Of a stretch of 64,000 nt of DNA, positions 44,247 through 57,095 are shown in pieces. How positions within the stretch are numbered: the stretch's first letter is position 1; every line of letters begins with the position of its first letter. The stretch is from NCBI GenBank assembly GCA_009760855.2, contig WPIO01000020.1, forward strand, positions 622,001 to 686,000, in the 5' to 3' direction. Source of the DNA: Cristatella mucedo (Eukaryota; Bryozoa; Phylactolaemata; Cristatellidae). Made by a program: the position numbers and the translations under genes. The notes beneath the pieces are model-generated. The model searched no databases. It saw only the letters and a program-made list of their open reading frames with translations, and was not told the DNA's origin.

Positions 44247-45474
44247 ATGCGATGCTAAATCCTCATCACGTGATACTTTTGGATATCTAGGTTATCGCTG
44301 ATGTAGCTTCTTTGCCAGAAAGCCAGGACAAAATTCAGTTACTCTCCGAAAAGTAGCACGTCGCACTGTGGACACATTTCTCTCAACATCAATCCAGAAG
44401 GATTTTTTTGCTCAATTCCAAACAGCATGTCAACACAAGGTTTCAGGAAGCCACGAGTGACCCCATCCTTATTTGTATTCCCAGTCAGTTGACGAGGAAT
44501 ACCAATCTCTTCGAAGAATAAGTCCTTATTGAATGCATACTTGCATATGTTGGTGGGCCTGTGAGTGATAGGAAATTTCCAACGATTCCTTACATCCTAA
44601 AGCCTTAAATACTCTATAGTTTGCATCGTTCTTGTACACCATGTCCACATCAAATCTGTCAGATGAAGATTCATCGGGCGAATACATTTCTATAGTTCTA
44701 AGGCTTGTCCCGTTCCACGTAATAATTAGTCTCCTAGATGGTACGCTATGGAACCAGGTATTCTTTGAACTCCTTTCTGGCCAGAATGCTGAAAAAATTT
44801 TTGAAGTCTAATTTTAAGAATATCATTACTCTTTATTTAAAGATGGTAGAAAAAGTATGCATGTTTCTGCAGGAACTGTTTCCAGGTATGCCACTATAAA
44901 ACGCCTAACATGGTGTGCACGAAAATTCGAACACGGTTTTGTTCGAAAGGTTGTGAATTCTAGATCAGATCATGGCTGGACCTAACATTCTCCCCCCACA
45001 ATTCTTCAAAGTTTCTTGAAATGAACTTGGTACAACCTTTAAACCTATCACTGCGAAAGAACAACTCAGTATGAAAAGAAATTAATTACCCTTCCAGGAC
45101 GACTGCTTACTCTCAGAGTTACCACGGGATTTTACTCGAGTAAAGCATGCAGATATACTGATAATCTTCAATCAAAGCGCCCAAGCTGATATGAAACCAC
45201 AGGTGTTGTACAAAAGGATCAGCTTAAGGCCACATAACGACATTTAAGCATGGAATGAGTTTCCTTTAAATTGCTAGTGGAAAAACTTGGCGACAGTCCT
45301 ATATGTAGAACGTGCTCTTTGGACATTACCACTACAAGGGTGCAATCATGTCAATACTTTATTGTTGATGTAGAGCTTGGTTACATATGCTGCTAGTCAA
45401 CGTCAGTTGTTTACCGAGCTGTGCAGTAATATAGGTGAAGCTGCGGTTCACCATGGAACCATGCGAGATTCCTT
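44247..45474. repeat. Q block, copy 3 (right third only)
   Basis: It corresponds to Q1 9.44-10.68 kb, more diverged than Q1 from Q2. It runs directly into P3 through the uninterrupted site 'gagattccttgaaaag', the empty form of the LINE-A insertion at 10.68 and 54.02 kb. It carries a partial copy of the minus-strand Q frame (stop 44526-44528) in which MYSPDESSSDRFDVDMVYKN reads through and a 6-base in-frame deletion is present. Confidence 0.78.
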
Positions 45475-47739
45475 GAAAAGTGATAACCTACGGAGCTGGC
45501 TGCTTAAAAACTTTCAACGAATTTTCCGCAGGGCGGAGGACGCTCAAATCTTTTAAGATCACTAAGACTTTCTAGAAAAACTCCAATCACACAAATAGTT
45601 AAGCATGTCAAACGTCTCAGCTAACCTGTGGCTAGGTGGCTTGGACAGCTATCACCGTACGTTAAAACGTGCTATTGTGATGCTCTAGTGCATGAGTCAA
45701 AACTATTACAAGGGCTAATAACAGTTTTTACTTACACAAATACAAAGTCAATTTAAAAGGCTGCTGCTGAAACCTCGATGGTTCAGCAGGTGTTGTATGC
45801 ACGGCTACAGAAGACGTCTTCCTATACAAAGTACTAGCTTAGTCCACTTCTTTATAAAACTCATATTAGGCTCTCTTAACTTTCCATGAAACCAGATCAA
45901 TGGTGTAAAAAAGTAGTCGTTTGGTCTGTAAACATCTTACAAATGATAGAATCTTTTTTCCGGAGGGTCTCAGTGAAACGTTGAGTTTAGCACGTACAGA
46001 TCGCAGCGACGTGCAAGCAAACAACTTAAACGTCTAAAACAATAAAGATCAGCCATCCGAGTAGGTCTATGTATACCGCACTCCAACAGTTCTAACGTGT
46101 TGACGTTCTTTTAGCTAAGATTAGACGTATGTAGCTGTAGCATTACTGATAGGACATGCCGTCGTCCTTAAAGAATAACTTCTTGTTACGGCATTGAGGA
46201 GTAAGAACAGAGAAAAAGAAACGGCCGATGTTTCTTTTAAACGCCGTCGAGTGACACGATATCGTTAACCAGACGAGTTCATTTACTAGTTTCGATACAA
46301 TAGCATGACAAAGGCTAAATATTTACTTATTATTAGTGCTTTAAACGGTGTGCTTGTCGTAAAATGTGCACTGTAGCATGCCTGCTGGAATGATTGCTTT
46401 GGCTCTCTGATATGCGTGCCAGCTGATAATAAATCTTTCATGGGTAGACTGAGCTATTAGTGCTATCTCAATTGAATTGTATTGGCTATCACACCTGGTC
46501 GTGCATGAGGAAAAAATTTCCAACTTATCGAGGCACTACTTCCTTGTGACGGAACCTTCCAGAGTGCAGAGTGCTAAGTATCGTCGTCGGATACCCTGAG
46601 TACATTGCCTCTTGGTCGCATTAAACATGATGAATTTAATGCCTGGTTGTTTCTTATTCTATTGCACGTTCATTTCGTCATTTCCCTAATGATTGCACAC
46701 TATCTTATCAGTTCGTATGCGACCACTTTCGTCAAGCTAATTGAGAAGTGGCTGAAGAAAAATCCGCAAACCCCACAGCCAGAAATGGCGATATACACTT
46801 ACTGTACCGTCTACGATGCGTAATTAGTCAATATCTGGAAGCAATATCGCAACCAAAGAATTATTTAGAAATGTCACTGTTCGTGCGCATCCATCTGTAG
46901 TGAAAGGCTTTTGTGTCTCAATTCTTACCTTATTTTTCCAGATGTCTTTTGGAATGTTACTAAATTCCTGTTCTATGTTTACTATACAAGCAGTCGAACA
47001 CGTCTCACTTCTAGAAAATATACACTTACGTTGTACCTAAGCTGTATAAAGGAAATTTTTCTGAATGTATTTGTATCTGCACAGTCGCAATCAGTTTGCC
47101 TAATTTGTCGTGTTCTGGCCCCCTATGCCTTTACACTACAACTAACCGCTTGCTTTCACACACCAAATAGTTTGGCAGCGAGATGACATTGTAATGTGCT
47201 GTCTTGACCCATTTCTGCACAGCAGGCTAAGAACCTAATATGCATTCTTCATCGGTCGAACCGTAAGCCAGACTGTGGTGTAGCAAGTCAGATAAACAAT
47301 ACTCGAGTATGCAGTAGAAGCTAGTGATCTTTTTTCATCAGCTAAGCTATTTACGCCCAACAATAAGACAACAAGCTACTTACTCACAACAATAACAAAA
47401 CAAACGAGGTGCGCGATACGCCAAGTCTCAAATGTATACTGAATAGGTTGCTTTACGGACAACAACCCCAAAGTTGAGAGTGTGTCCTGGTTTCATCTCT
47501 CCATTATTAGCCGGTTTCGGTGTACAGTCGAGCTCGTATACGTTTTCATTATCCTTGAGTTATAAATCATAATTAGGCTCTATTTAGGTATTTCATGGGG
47601 ATGCTGTTTGCTCATTATACAGGATATTTGAACCACAGATTGGTGAGCCTCCTCTTTCTTTGTGATGACTATCTGTAGATTGAGGCAAGTTTCTGAATAT
47701 CAGATGGAGCTTAAAATAAGTGAGTGTTCTCAAATGCCC

Positions 47740-47745
47740 TTTATT
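47740..47745 (-). terminator. Polyadenylation signal of peptide gene, P3
   Basis: AATAAA on the minus strand, about 75 bases past the stop codon of copy C, at the position conserved in all P blocks. Confidence 0.7.
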
Positions 47746-47819
47746 ACTTTGAATTGTTCGTAATAGTCAAGTCACAAAGTGGCTATAATTAACGAGTGGA
47801 CTAAATTCGTTGCACAGAA

Positions 47820-48345
47820 CTAACCTAGTACTTTTGCAATTTTGAGAGCAGTTGGTCCATACTTGATAGCTAGCTGTTTCACCTTCGACCACAGGCCCCT
47901 CTTGGCTTCGTCGTATTCTGAAACGAAGCGACGAAGAAGCCGTGATAATCGTGCATGTTGTGCTCTTTACTTCATATAAATCACAGCGACAGCCCAGTCG
48001 GCTGACTGAGCTCTCCGTTTATTTACCTCTGAAAGCGCCCTCCAATTCCGCTACCAGCTCGGGGCTCAAGTCTGAACTTTCCTCCGAACTCTGCAATCAA
48101 GGTGCGTACGTATAGTTTGGGACCCGGTAGCATGCAAAAACCGAGATTCTGTACTCAAAAACTAGCGTAGAGTAATGGCTGCGGCAAACTGTATTGTTGG
48201 TGTTCCCAATGCGACCTCTTTCAGGGCCACGCATTGAACGCTCATAGGCTGAATTAAGTTTTAGTGGATCACAAAGGAAACTTACCGAGGCCATCGCCAG
48301 GTTAAACAGGAGCACAGCGATAACAGCGACAGTAAGAAACTTCAT
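47820..48345 (-). CDS. Secreted cationic peptide precursor, copy C (intact, divergent mature peptide)
   Basis: Coding exons on the minus strand are 48345-48286, 48090-48027 and 47917-47820, giving 73 residues. Splice signals match copy A (ag before exon 1, GTAAGT, 'gattgcag', GTAAAT, 'tttcag'). The signal peptide and acidic propiece are essentially unchanged from copy A. After the EAKR cleavage segment the mature part is very different. It is about 25 residues instead of 32, starts Gly-Leu-Trp, has five Lys and no acidic residue, and keeps KYGP and the final Gly before TAG. The length change is exactly seven codons, so the frame is maintained. A conserved precursor with a changing mature peptide is typical of host-defence and venom peptides. 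The Gly-Leu-Trp-Ser start recalls some frog dermaseptins, which I read as convergence, not homology. Confidence 0.82.
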
Positions 48346-49140
48346 TTTACCTGAAATACAGAAGAACGCCCGATAAACGTTTGTCTTTTCACTTACTGAA
48401 GAACCCAACTAGGGTTAATATTTCTTATTCGTTAAGTATAACACATTCTGGTTGCGAATTCAATTTTTTTACTATAATAGCAGTTTTACAACCTAAGGTA
48501 GCACTCTGAAACACATATCATACGAGAGAGGCCATTGGCGTCGCTTTATCGGAATTCTACCATGTAGCCCACACTCGAGTGAACACTCTGTAATACCTTG
48601 AAATGCCTTTAATTCGCAGGATTTAAAAAAGACCGATGGTGTCCATGCAAGAAGCATAAGAATCATATATTTTCTTTTTAAACGTATTTTCAGGGGATGG
48701 AATTATCAGTTTTAACGGACTTCATTTACAGGACCGGGCGTAGTTGGTATTATCAAATTACGAAGAATGCAGCAATACATCAACTTTCCAATGAGGTGCA
48801 CAGAGAGTTTTCACTTGAATTGTACTAGTAACTAACACTCAGCGATCAGAAGAGGAAGCCATCAGCCATCCAACTGTACTATGACCCTTACAAGTACAAG
48901 GCAGTTGCGATTGTCAAGAACGTTTGTCCGTCAAATCATGCAACAGTAGCGGTTCGTGACGAGACAGCAAGCTAGGTTAGTCGGAGCTTTACTAATTTTT
49001 CGGCTCTTCCACCTGCTCACAGCGGCGTTTGAATACTAAGACGACATTCTCGCCTCGCGACCAGGTCTCATGCAGTGTCGGCGCACTGGAAACGTAGACT
49101 CTTTAAGGCTTGAAAAAAGTTGCCAACTGCTAATGCTTAC

Positions 49141-49169
49141 CGTTCGGTAGGATAGGCTGCAGGAGCTGG
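49141..49169 (-). other. Predicted 5' untranslated exon of peptide gene, copy C
   Basis: The donor CGAACG|GTAAGC is at 49141/49140 on the minus strand. The 5' edge is estimated from the TATA-like box at 49194-49201. The sequence is nearly identical to the copy A leader exon. Confidence 0.52.
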
Positions 49170-49193
49170 TGAAATACACCTGGTCCGGTCAAG

Positions 49194-49201
49194 TCTATAT
49201 A
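49194..49201 (-). promoter_or_regulatory. TATA-like box, peptide gene copy C
   Basis: TATATAGA on the minus strand, one base different from the TATATAAA of copy A, with the same spacing to the leader donor. Confidence 0.5.
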
Positions 49202-50734
49202 GCTTGGCAAATGCTGGTTCTCTGTGAAGGCTCCCGGTACCTATAGTCGGGTGATTAGTCAACTTCTGGGAATGTAACTCTTTTCCAAGTAATTAAAGAC
49301 GTTTGATTGAAAGGTATTTTTAACTCTAAGTATTTGCTTGATTTGGTCTCATATCCGTTTGCTGTCTATTTAGGCTAAATACCAAAGTATTTATTGTCTT
49401 GGCCAAAAGAAATACCCCCAGTCCTCAGAAGTCTAACAGCCCAGGCTTGGATACAGAAAAGCACATAATAAACATTTTTTCCAGAATGCACTGGTTGAAG
49501 TCGCACCTTACTTTGAGCGTATCGACTTTCAACTTGTTTCACAGCATATCATTTATCGGCCGAAGCTGGTGACGACTTCCTGCATATTTTACTATTGGGA
49601 TAACCTGTTCCTAGCATCAAACGAATGCTATTTTGGATTTCAGGGACAGCAGTAAACGTAATCGACAAACTGAAATTCCGAGGCACATTGTCCACGGAAA
49701 CGTGTGAATATACTCGTCTAATCCCCATGAGGTACGGTTACGTAAAGATATATCCAAATATTCTTTAGATCCTATGCTCCTTGGCTTATTCATCGCTGGT
49801 CAACAGCTGAACCTGCTTGAGGTCAATGTCATTCAGCGAGACTGATTGAAGACAAGAATTTCTGTCATTTTCTTTAGGTACCATTTAAGCTCGAGAAACG
49901 GCTGACGTTCAGCACTTTGCATGTGTTTAACTTTTTTTTAGTTAAAAACGACTACAAACGCCATCAACACGTAAATATTCACGAAGATACCTTTCATCCT
50001 GCTATTTTCTCATTGCTAACCCATTTCAAAATTATTTCGACAAAATTCTCTTTCCGTCCCAGCCTAAGATCCGTGGGTTTTAGTTATACAAACTAACAAG
50101 GATCGTATACTTTAAGACAACTTCATAGTTCTTATGAGCCAGCAACGTTTGCAATGCACTTTCTAGGTGTCAGTTTCCACATTCGATCCCATCTGTGCTG
50201 TAATTTCCGATCCTAAGATTACATGTATTACATATTTGCTGAGGCTGAAGACCATAAATGAGTGTCTGTGCTCAGTCATTATGGTCTCTTAGCTGTTTTA
50301 TTTAGTACAAGGAATATCATTAGCTACTGGACTGGCATCCATCTGTGAAGACAAAAGTACCACCTTTACAGTCATCGTACTTCCCCTTGGCTGGAGAAAG
50401 CACCTTTTCGTTAGGCGCTTGACACGAAGCGCAAATGCAACTTGCCTGAAACTCAGTGTCGCCTTGTCTGCCCTTTACAGTAAAACTATGGAATGCCACG
50501 AACTATTTTCTATAGTCGCATGCACTTATTTGTGCTTAGAACCGTAGCCTAGCCTAAATACAACGTATAGGCTCTGAAATCCACGTGAGGCCAAACGACC
50601 TTTTTAACAGCTGCTACTAGCCTACAGATCTGTCATGCTAGCTAGTGGCGGTTCTTTCGAGCACTATGCTTACATATACCTATTCACTTGTCCATACACC
50701 TTGTAAATTGACTCATCACATACATTTTACCTCT

Positions 50735-51300
50735 CGCCGACCTGCACTGGCAGCAAGTCAAGCAACAGATTGACTTCAAGGTTTTATCGCTCACTTTTAC
50801 GTCACTTCGTTCTTTGGTTCTAGCTTTTCCGTCAGATCTACTTCCCTGCTAGGTCGGGCATCGTGCTGCCCACTTTTCGGAGTCCAAAAGTATGCCGATA
50901 CCCCGTACAAACCACAAGTCATCTGGAGACCGTGCATGTAGTCGGCATGTTCCTAAAGCCTGGAACTCACTACCGACTTGAGTCACAATATTCCCTGACT
51001 TGACCTCATGCACTAAGAACTTTATAACATTCCTATTTCGGACAGCATTTAGTGAGTTCCGGTGATTCGTCCTTTATGTGCTTATGTGTACTGACACTGT
51101 GCATGCTGCCACTAACAACGCTTGCACACTGACCCTATGAATGTCATCCCTAACAGTGTTATTCATGTTGTTTGTCGAGCTTTGCATTACTCATCAATAA
51201 ATTGCGTTTTTCTTTGCTGCAAACGTAGAGAGATTAGCAAGAGATTAAGCTCTAACAGGGCGATTAATCAAGTGCATCATTATTACTTTTATTAATATTA
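50735..51300 (+). mobile_element. LINE-A 3' fragment in Q4
   Basis: Same insertion as in Q1 and Q2, at the same site ('cacatacattttac' left, 'aagttcctcg' right), here less decayed ('ctcgccgacctgcactggca', 'gattgacttcaaggtttt'). It ends with a degraded hairpin and a tail of ATT-like units. Confidence 0.82.
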
Positions 51301-52994
51301 TTGTTATTTCAAGTTCCTCGTGTGAAAACTCCAAGCCTTGCTAGTTGTGTTGACTACTTCATCAGGTTTTCATGCGAAAACAATTCTACTGAGAGCTTTA
51401 CAAAAATTATCTAATTATTGCTTGACTATAGTAGCCAGAAAATAGCATGTTTGGTGACATTTATGAGCTCACAGTTTCTGGGCATGATTCCCATGCTTGA
51501 CACGAAATTTGCTTTGCCAACTGTAACTAACTTGCCAGTGGGTATGCTCGTGCATTCCATAATAATATTGCTCGTGCCTAATATAAACGCTTCGATTAAT
51601 CCAGCCTCTATCCATCCCGCCCGACCTTCCTCAAGCTCGGTTGTGAAGCAGTTAGTTAGTGCTAATCCCTTTATTATTTGTCCCACGCCCGTTGCATCAA
51701 TTCCTTGAGAGAGCTCAATCAGTTCGCAACGAACCCGAAGAATGAATGAAAGGTATGGAGAATGGAAAGGACCTGCTAACTTTAACCAAGGTGTGTTTGC
51801 ACTTATTATTGTGCCTCGACAATAACGAAAACTGGGCACCTAATCTCCAAACTAGTTTGAGCTCCACCATTATGTTATCAACCATTTTCGTTGGCTTTGA
51901 AGCAGTCTTTTAATGATATCGTTAAAATGCTTATGAAACCAACTCAATTGTGTACATAATAAAAGGCCCTTCGACACTAGTTACTCACGACTCTCTTAAA
52001 TCTTATACTGAGGTACACTCTTTGTGCGGCTACTGAAAAGTTGACTCATTATAAGTGATGAAAAATTAGTCCGGACAAGTTATTTGCCATCTTAAGTGTC
52101 GAAGAACGAGCGGGTAGTTACTCGGTTGGTTTTGTGCCTCATGCTATCAGCCTTTACACCACGACGGTCAAGCGGTCAGTCAGATGCCGTGGCGATTTTA
52201 ATGTTGGCGTTCCCTATGATTACGGAATTATATTCGTTCGTATGCGTTGCGATTTCAGTTATCAAGCAGTGCCAGCCGTCCTCCATTCTATAAATCTTCC
52301 GGGGATAGCCCCAATGCAAGTCACTTTACAATGATACTGTCCATTCAAAGCTGTCTGCAATAACTCGGCTTCTCAATCCCCCTTCAAACCGATCGTCATC
52401 GTTCACATAGTACAACACGACACTTGTTTGCATGGTTCGAGAATGGAAGTTTTAATGACCGATACTTTGAACCCTGAGACAGACGGCCAACGGTTTACCA
52501 GAGATACTCGAACAGCTCGTTCTACTGATAGCAAGCGTGAGAAAGTGAACGAGAAATCACGATTCACCGTCCGACGTAAGGCTTTCAATGAGGACTGCAG
52601 AATAAACAAAACGATCCATGCAAACAGAATGTCGAACCTGTGTACACCTGTTGTGTTCTTGCCGACCAAAGATCAGAAAACTGTACTTGCTACAGGCAGC
52701 TATCTAGTGACCCCTCAGATGTTACATCCTCGTCACGTGATCCTTGTGGATATCCAGCTTATAGCTGATGTATCTTCTTTGCAAGAAAGCCGGACAAAAA
52801 TTCAGTGTCGGTCCGAAAAGTAGCATGTCGCACTGGCTACTCTCATCTCTCAAACTAGATCCAGCAGGATTTGTCTGCTCAATTCTGAACAGCACTTCGA
52901 CACTAAGGTTTCAGGAAGCCACGAGTGACCCCATACTTATTTGTATTCCCCAGTCAGTCGACGAGGAACACAAATCTCTTCGAAGAATAAGTCC

Positions 52995-53345
52995 TTAGGG
53001 AATGCATTCTTGCATAGGGTGGTGGGCCTGTGAGTGGCAGGAAATTTCGAACGGGCCGGATTCCTTACAACCTGAAGCCCCGAATACTCTATAGTTTGCA
53101 ACTTTCTTGTAAACCATATCCACACAAAATCTGTCGGATGACGATTCATCAGGCTCATACATTTTCATAATGCTGTGGCTAATGCCGTTCCACAAAAGAA
53201 TTTTTCTCCTAGACAGTACACAATGGAACCAGGTATTCTTGGAACTTCTTTCAGGCCAGAATGCTAAAAATTGTTTTGAAGTCTCTAATTTTAAAAATAG
53301 CACGACTCTTGACTTAAGGGCGGTCGGAAAAGTATGCACGTTCAT
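52995..53345 (-). CDS. Q-block minus-strand frame, open in Q4 (uncertain)
   Basis: An open frame of up to 116 residues on the minus strand ends ...QECIP-stop. The last 60 residues (from MYEPDE through DRFCVDMVYKK, ANYRVF and SGCKES) are kept in Q3 despite clear nucleotide divergence. About eight codons differ only at a silent third position, and one 6-base deletion keeps the frame. Q1 and Q2 have a stop. I see no signal peptide, known domain or firm splice sites. It could be the last exon of a small gene in Q, or a decayed one; the N-terminal half may not be coding. Confidence 0.35.
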   Translation of the reverse strand: MNVHTFPTALKSRVVLFLKLETSKQFLAFWPERSSKNTWFHCVLSRRKILLWNGISHSIMKMYEPDESSSDRFCVDMVYKKVANYRVFGASGCKESGPFEISCHSQAHHPMQECIP

Positions 53346-53769
53346 GCGGGAACGGTTTCCAGGTATGCCACTCTTGGGCGCCTAACATGGCGTGCACGAA
53401 AATGCGAACACGGTTTTGTTCGAAAGGTCAAAAATCCTGGATCGGATCGTGAGTGGACCTAACTTTCTCCCCCACGATTATTCAAAGTTTCTTGAAATGA
53501 ACGTGAGATGACCTTAAAACCTATCACTGTGGAAGGGCAACTCATTATGGAAAGAAAGTAATTACCCTTAAATGACCCCTGCTTTATCTCAAAGTTACCT
53601 GCAAATTTCACTTGATTAAAGTAAGCAGATATACTGATGATCTTTTACCAAAGCCCACAAGCTGATATACAACTATACAGTTGTTGTACAGGAGGATCAG
53701 CTTATACCCACCTAACGACGTTTAGGCGCATGGAATGAGTTTTCTTTTAACTGCTCGTGTCAAAACTAG

Positions 53770-53862
53770 GCGATATTCTTATATATCTTATATATTATAT
53801 ATTTATATATATTTGTTTATATTCTTATATTCTTATATTATCTTATATTCTTATATACGTGC
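53770..53862. repeat. Imperfect TATAT/TTCTTATA microsatellite
   Basis: About 90 bases of 'ttatattcttata' type repeats inserted where Q1 reads 'cattcttatacgtag'. It is present only in Q4. Confidence 0.85.
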
Positions 53863-54020
53863 TCTTGGGGAATTACTACTACTAGGGTGAAATATTAGCA
53901 ACCCTTTTTTGTTGATGTAGAGCTAGGTTACATATACTGCTACTCAACCTCAGTCGTTTAGCGAGCTGTGCAGTAATATAGGTGCAGCTGTGGTTGACCA
54001 TGGAACTTTGCACAATTCCT

Positions 54021-55981
54021 TAATAATAATGTACTAATAATAATTCACATGATAAAGCGCCCTCAGAGAACTCAATCTCTCTCTAGGTGCTTTACATTTG
54101 CTGCAAAGGGAAATGCAATTGAATGGTGAGTAATATTATGCTTGATAAACAAGAAAAATCACTAACATGGTTAGGGGTGACATGCACGGGGTCTCGTGCA
54201 AATGCGGTTAGTGGCAGCATGCACAGTGTCAGCACGCATAAGCAGATCAAGGACGAATCACAGGAACCCATTAAATGCTGTCCTAAATACGTGTGTTTTT
54301 AAGTTCTTTTTAAATGCGGTCAGGTCAGGGATGGTTCTGACGCAGGTCGGGAGGGATTTCCAGGCTTTGGGAGCGTACGAACTAAATGCACGGTCTCCAA
54401 AGGATTTGAGGTTTCTAGGAGGTATTGGTAGACTGTTGGATTCCGAAAAGCGGGTGGTCGATGCTTGGCCTGATGGCGGAGTATATCTGAGAGATAGGCT
54501 GGAGCCAAAGAAGGAAGTGACCTAAAAGTGAGCGACGAAACCTTGAAATCAATCAGCTGCTTGACTGGTAGCCAGTGCAGGTCGGCGAGAAGTGGAGTAA
54601 CGTGGCAACTGCGACGCTCACGACAGACAAGTCTAGCTGCAGAGTTTTACACCAGCTGCAATCGTCTGATCGCACATACTGGTAAGCCAGTGAGCAGTGA
54701 GTTGCAGAAGTCGAGACGGATGTCACGAATGCATTTGCAAATTTGGACGTGGTATCCTCATCTAAACGAGCCCGAATTTGAGCAATGTTATGAAGCTGAA
54801 AATAGACAGAGTTGACTTTGGAGCTGATATGGTCGTCTAAGTAGAGGTCGCTTTGGAATATGACACCTAGATTTCGAGCCGATTCAACTGGAAATATGGT
54901 GGAAGGGCCCATTTTGAGCGTCAGTCTTTCCAATTTGTGAATCACATTAGGTTGTCCCATAACTAGTAAGTGAGTTTTATCATCGTTTAGTTTTAGAAAA
55001 TTTGCTGCCATCCATGTGCGGATGTCATTGATACATGCAGCAAGTGAGTTGAGAGAAATTGAGGTGCTCGAAGGCAAAGAGGGATAAAAGCGACGGTACG
55101 ACTGAGTGTCATCCCCATAGAAATGAGAGCCTTGATTGTGCTTGGCAATCACATCAGCAAAAGGGAGAGTATAAACCGTGAAAGGAGCCGGACCTAGCAA
55201 GGAGCCCTGTGGTGCCCCATTATTCAGAGGTACCTCAGACGATCTTTGTCCGTTGACGTCAATGCTCTGGACTCTCTTACTGAGATAAGACCGGAACCAC
55301 TGCAGAGCAGTGCCAGTGATGCCCGGGAGAGGCGCTCTAGAAGAACTTTGTGATCGATGGTATCAAAGCTGCCGAAAGATCGAGCGAAACAAGCAGAGAC
55401 GCTCTACCCATGACTGCATTCAGGGTAAAAGGGAAACTGGGCGGTAGCTGCTTAAGTTCTCTCGGTCTAGTGTCGCTTTCTTGAGAAGCGGCCTGACTAC
55501 AGCTTTTTTGAAAGGTGCTGGGACATGATCCGAGGCTAATGACATACTAATAATGTTAGTTATGCATGGCAGCAGCAGATCAATGTAACGTTGGATCAGG
55601 ACAGTGTTAACAGGGTCGATAGGACTTGTATTCTTCTTTTATTGAGATACGACCTTCAGGACTAGATCATTAGTGACCTGCTTAAATGTAGACATTGAGG
55701 TGTAGCCAGGAATCGGGTAACAGCATTCTAGTGGAGAGGTTGTTATCGCAGGGATAGATTCCCTGATCTTGCCTATACTCTGCACAAAGAATCGAGAGAA
55801 GTGATCGGCTAGATCATCACATGGATCACCAGGTAAGGCACCAATCTGGGAGCAGTTGAGGAGATGGTTGATCGTCGACATCAGCATTTATGGATCGTGC
55901 ATCCGTGACTTAACAATGTTTCTATACAAGCTAGACTTGGCCTTTGCTAGGATCGATTAATACGACCTACAGTAGTAATAA
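54021..55981 (-). mobile_element. LINE-A 5'-truncated copy with clean flanks
   Basis: The ATT tail and hairpin lie at 54021-54090. Post-RT and RT remnants run minus-strand (55200-54553: DVIAKHNQGSHFYGDDTQSY, NDDKTHLLVMGQP; pre-RT 55887-55639: GDPCDDLADHFSRFFVQ). It is truncated at 'gacctacagtagtaata'. TCCTT flanks it (left in 'aattcctt', right 'tccttgaaag'), and the uninterrupted site is at 45.47 kb. 'FYGDDTQ' keeps the two catalytic Asp, but the frames are broken elsewhere. Confidence 0.87.
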
Positions 55982-57071
55982 TCCTTGAAAGTTGATAACC
56001 TAGGGTGCTAGCTGCTTAGAATTTTAAAAAAACTTCCCCCAGAGTGGATGACGCATGAATCTTGTCCGATCACTAAGACTTTCTTGAAAGACTGCAATCA
56101 AACAAATAGTTAAGCATATTAAACGTCTCAGCTAACCTATGGCTATGTTGCTTGAACAGCCATTACCATACGTTAAAACGTGCTATTGTGATGCTCCACA
56201 GCACGAGGCAAAACTATTGCACGCGCGAATAATGGTTTTTACTTAAACAATCACAAAGTCGATTTAAAAGGATGCTGCTGAAACCTCGATGGTTGAGCAG
56301 GTGCTGTATGCAAGGCTACTGAAGACGTCTTCTTATTCAAACTACTAGCTAATTCGTCTTCTTTCTTAAAAGTAGATTATGCGGTCTTAACTTTACCTGA
56401 AACCAGATCACTTGTGTACCAACGTAGTCGTTTGGTCTAAAAACATCTAAGAAATGATAGAATCTGTCTTGAGCGGGTATCGGTGAAAGGGTGAGTTTAG
56501 CACGTACAGATTGCAGCTACGTGCAAACAAACAGCACAAACGTCTACAACATTAACGATCAGCCATCCGAGTAGGTCTATGTATATTGCACTCTAACAGT
56601 TGAAACTTGTTAACGTTTTTTCAGCTAAGGTTAGACAGATGAAGCTGTAGCATTACTGGTGTGACATGCCGTCTTCCTGAAAGAATAACTTCTCGTTACG
56701 GCATTGAGGAGTAAGAAAAGAGTAAAATAAACAGCTAATTTTTCTTTCAAACGCCGTTGAGCGACACGATATTGCTAACTTGACGAGTTCCTTTACTATT
56801 TTCGATACCATAGCATGACAAAGGCTAATAATTTACTCGTTAGTAGTTCTTGAATGGGGTGCTAGTCGTGAAATGGGCACAGTAGCACACCTGCTGGAAT
56901 GATGGCTTTGGCTCTCTGATATGCGTACCAGCTCCGATTATAAAGTTTCCATCGGTAAACTAAGCTATTAGTGCTATCTCAATTGAATTGTATTTACTAC
57001 CACGCTCGGTCGTGCATGAGGAATACATTTTCATCTTAACGGGGCACTACTTATTTGTGCAGGTAGCTTCC

Positions 57072-57095
57072 AGAGAGAGAGAGAGAGAGAGAGAG
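57072..57095. repeat. (AG)12 microsatellite
   Basis: Expansion of 'ccagagagagtgct', which is short in P1, P2 and P3. Confidence 0.9.

Larger units (their letters stand above)
45475..50290. repeat. P block, copy 3 (most complete)
   Basis: A full P block with natural joins to Q on both sides, useful as the reference for the others. It lacks the SINE of P1 and the microsatellites of P1 and P4. It contains a decayed form of the plus-strand candidate (46605-46823, donor lost: GATGCGTAA) and the intact peptide gene copy C (47.7-49.2 kb). From 49.2-50.29 kb no gene is seen. Confidence 0.85.
50291..54020. repeat. Q block, copy 4
   Basis: Complete Q with its natural P3 junction on the left and a LINE-A insertion on the right. 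It is moderately diverged from Q1/Q2. It carries the LINE-A 3' fragment (50.73-51.30 kb), the longest version of the minus-strand frame (52995-53345) and a private AT microsatellite (53.77-53.86 kb). Confidence 0.85.
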
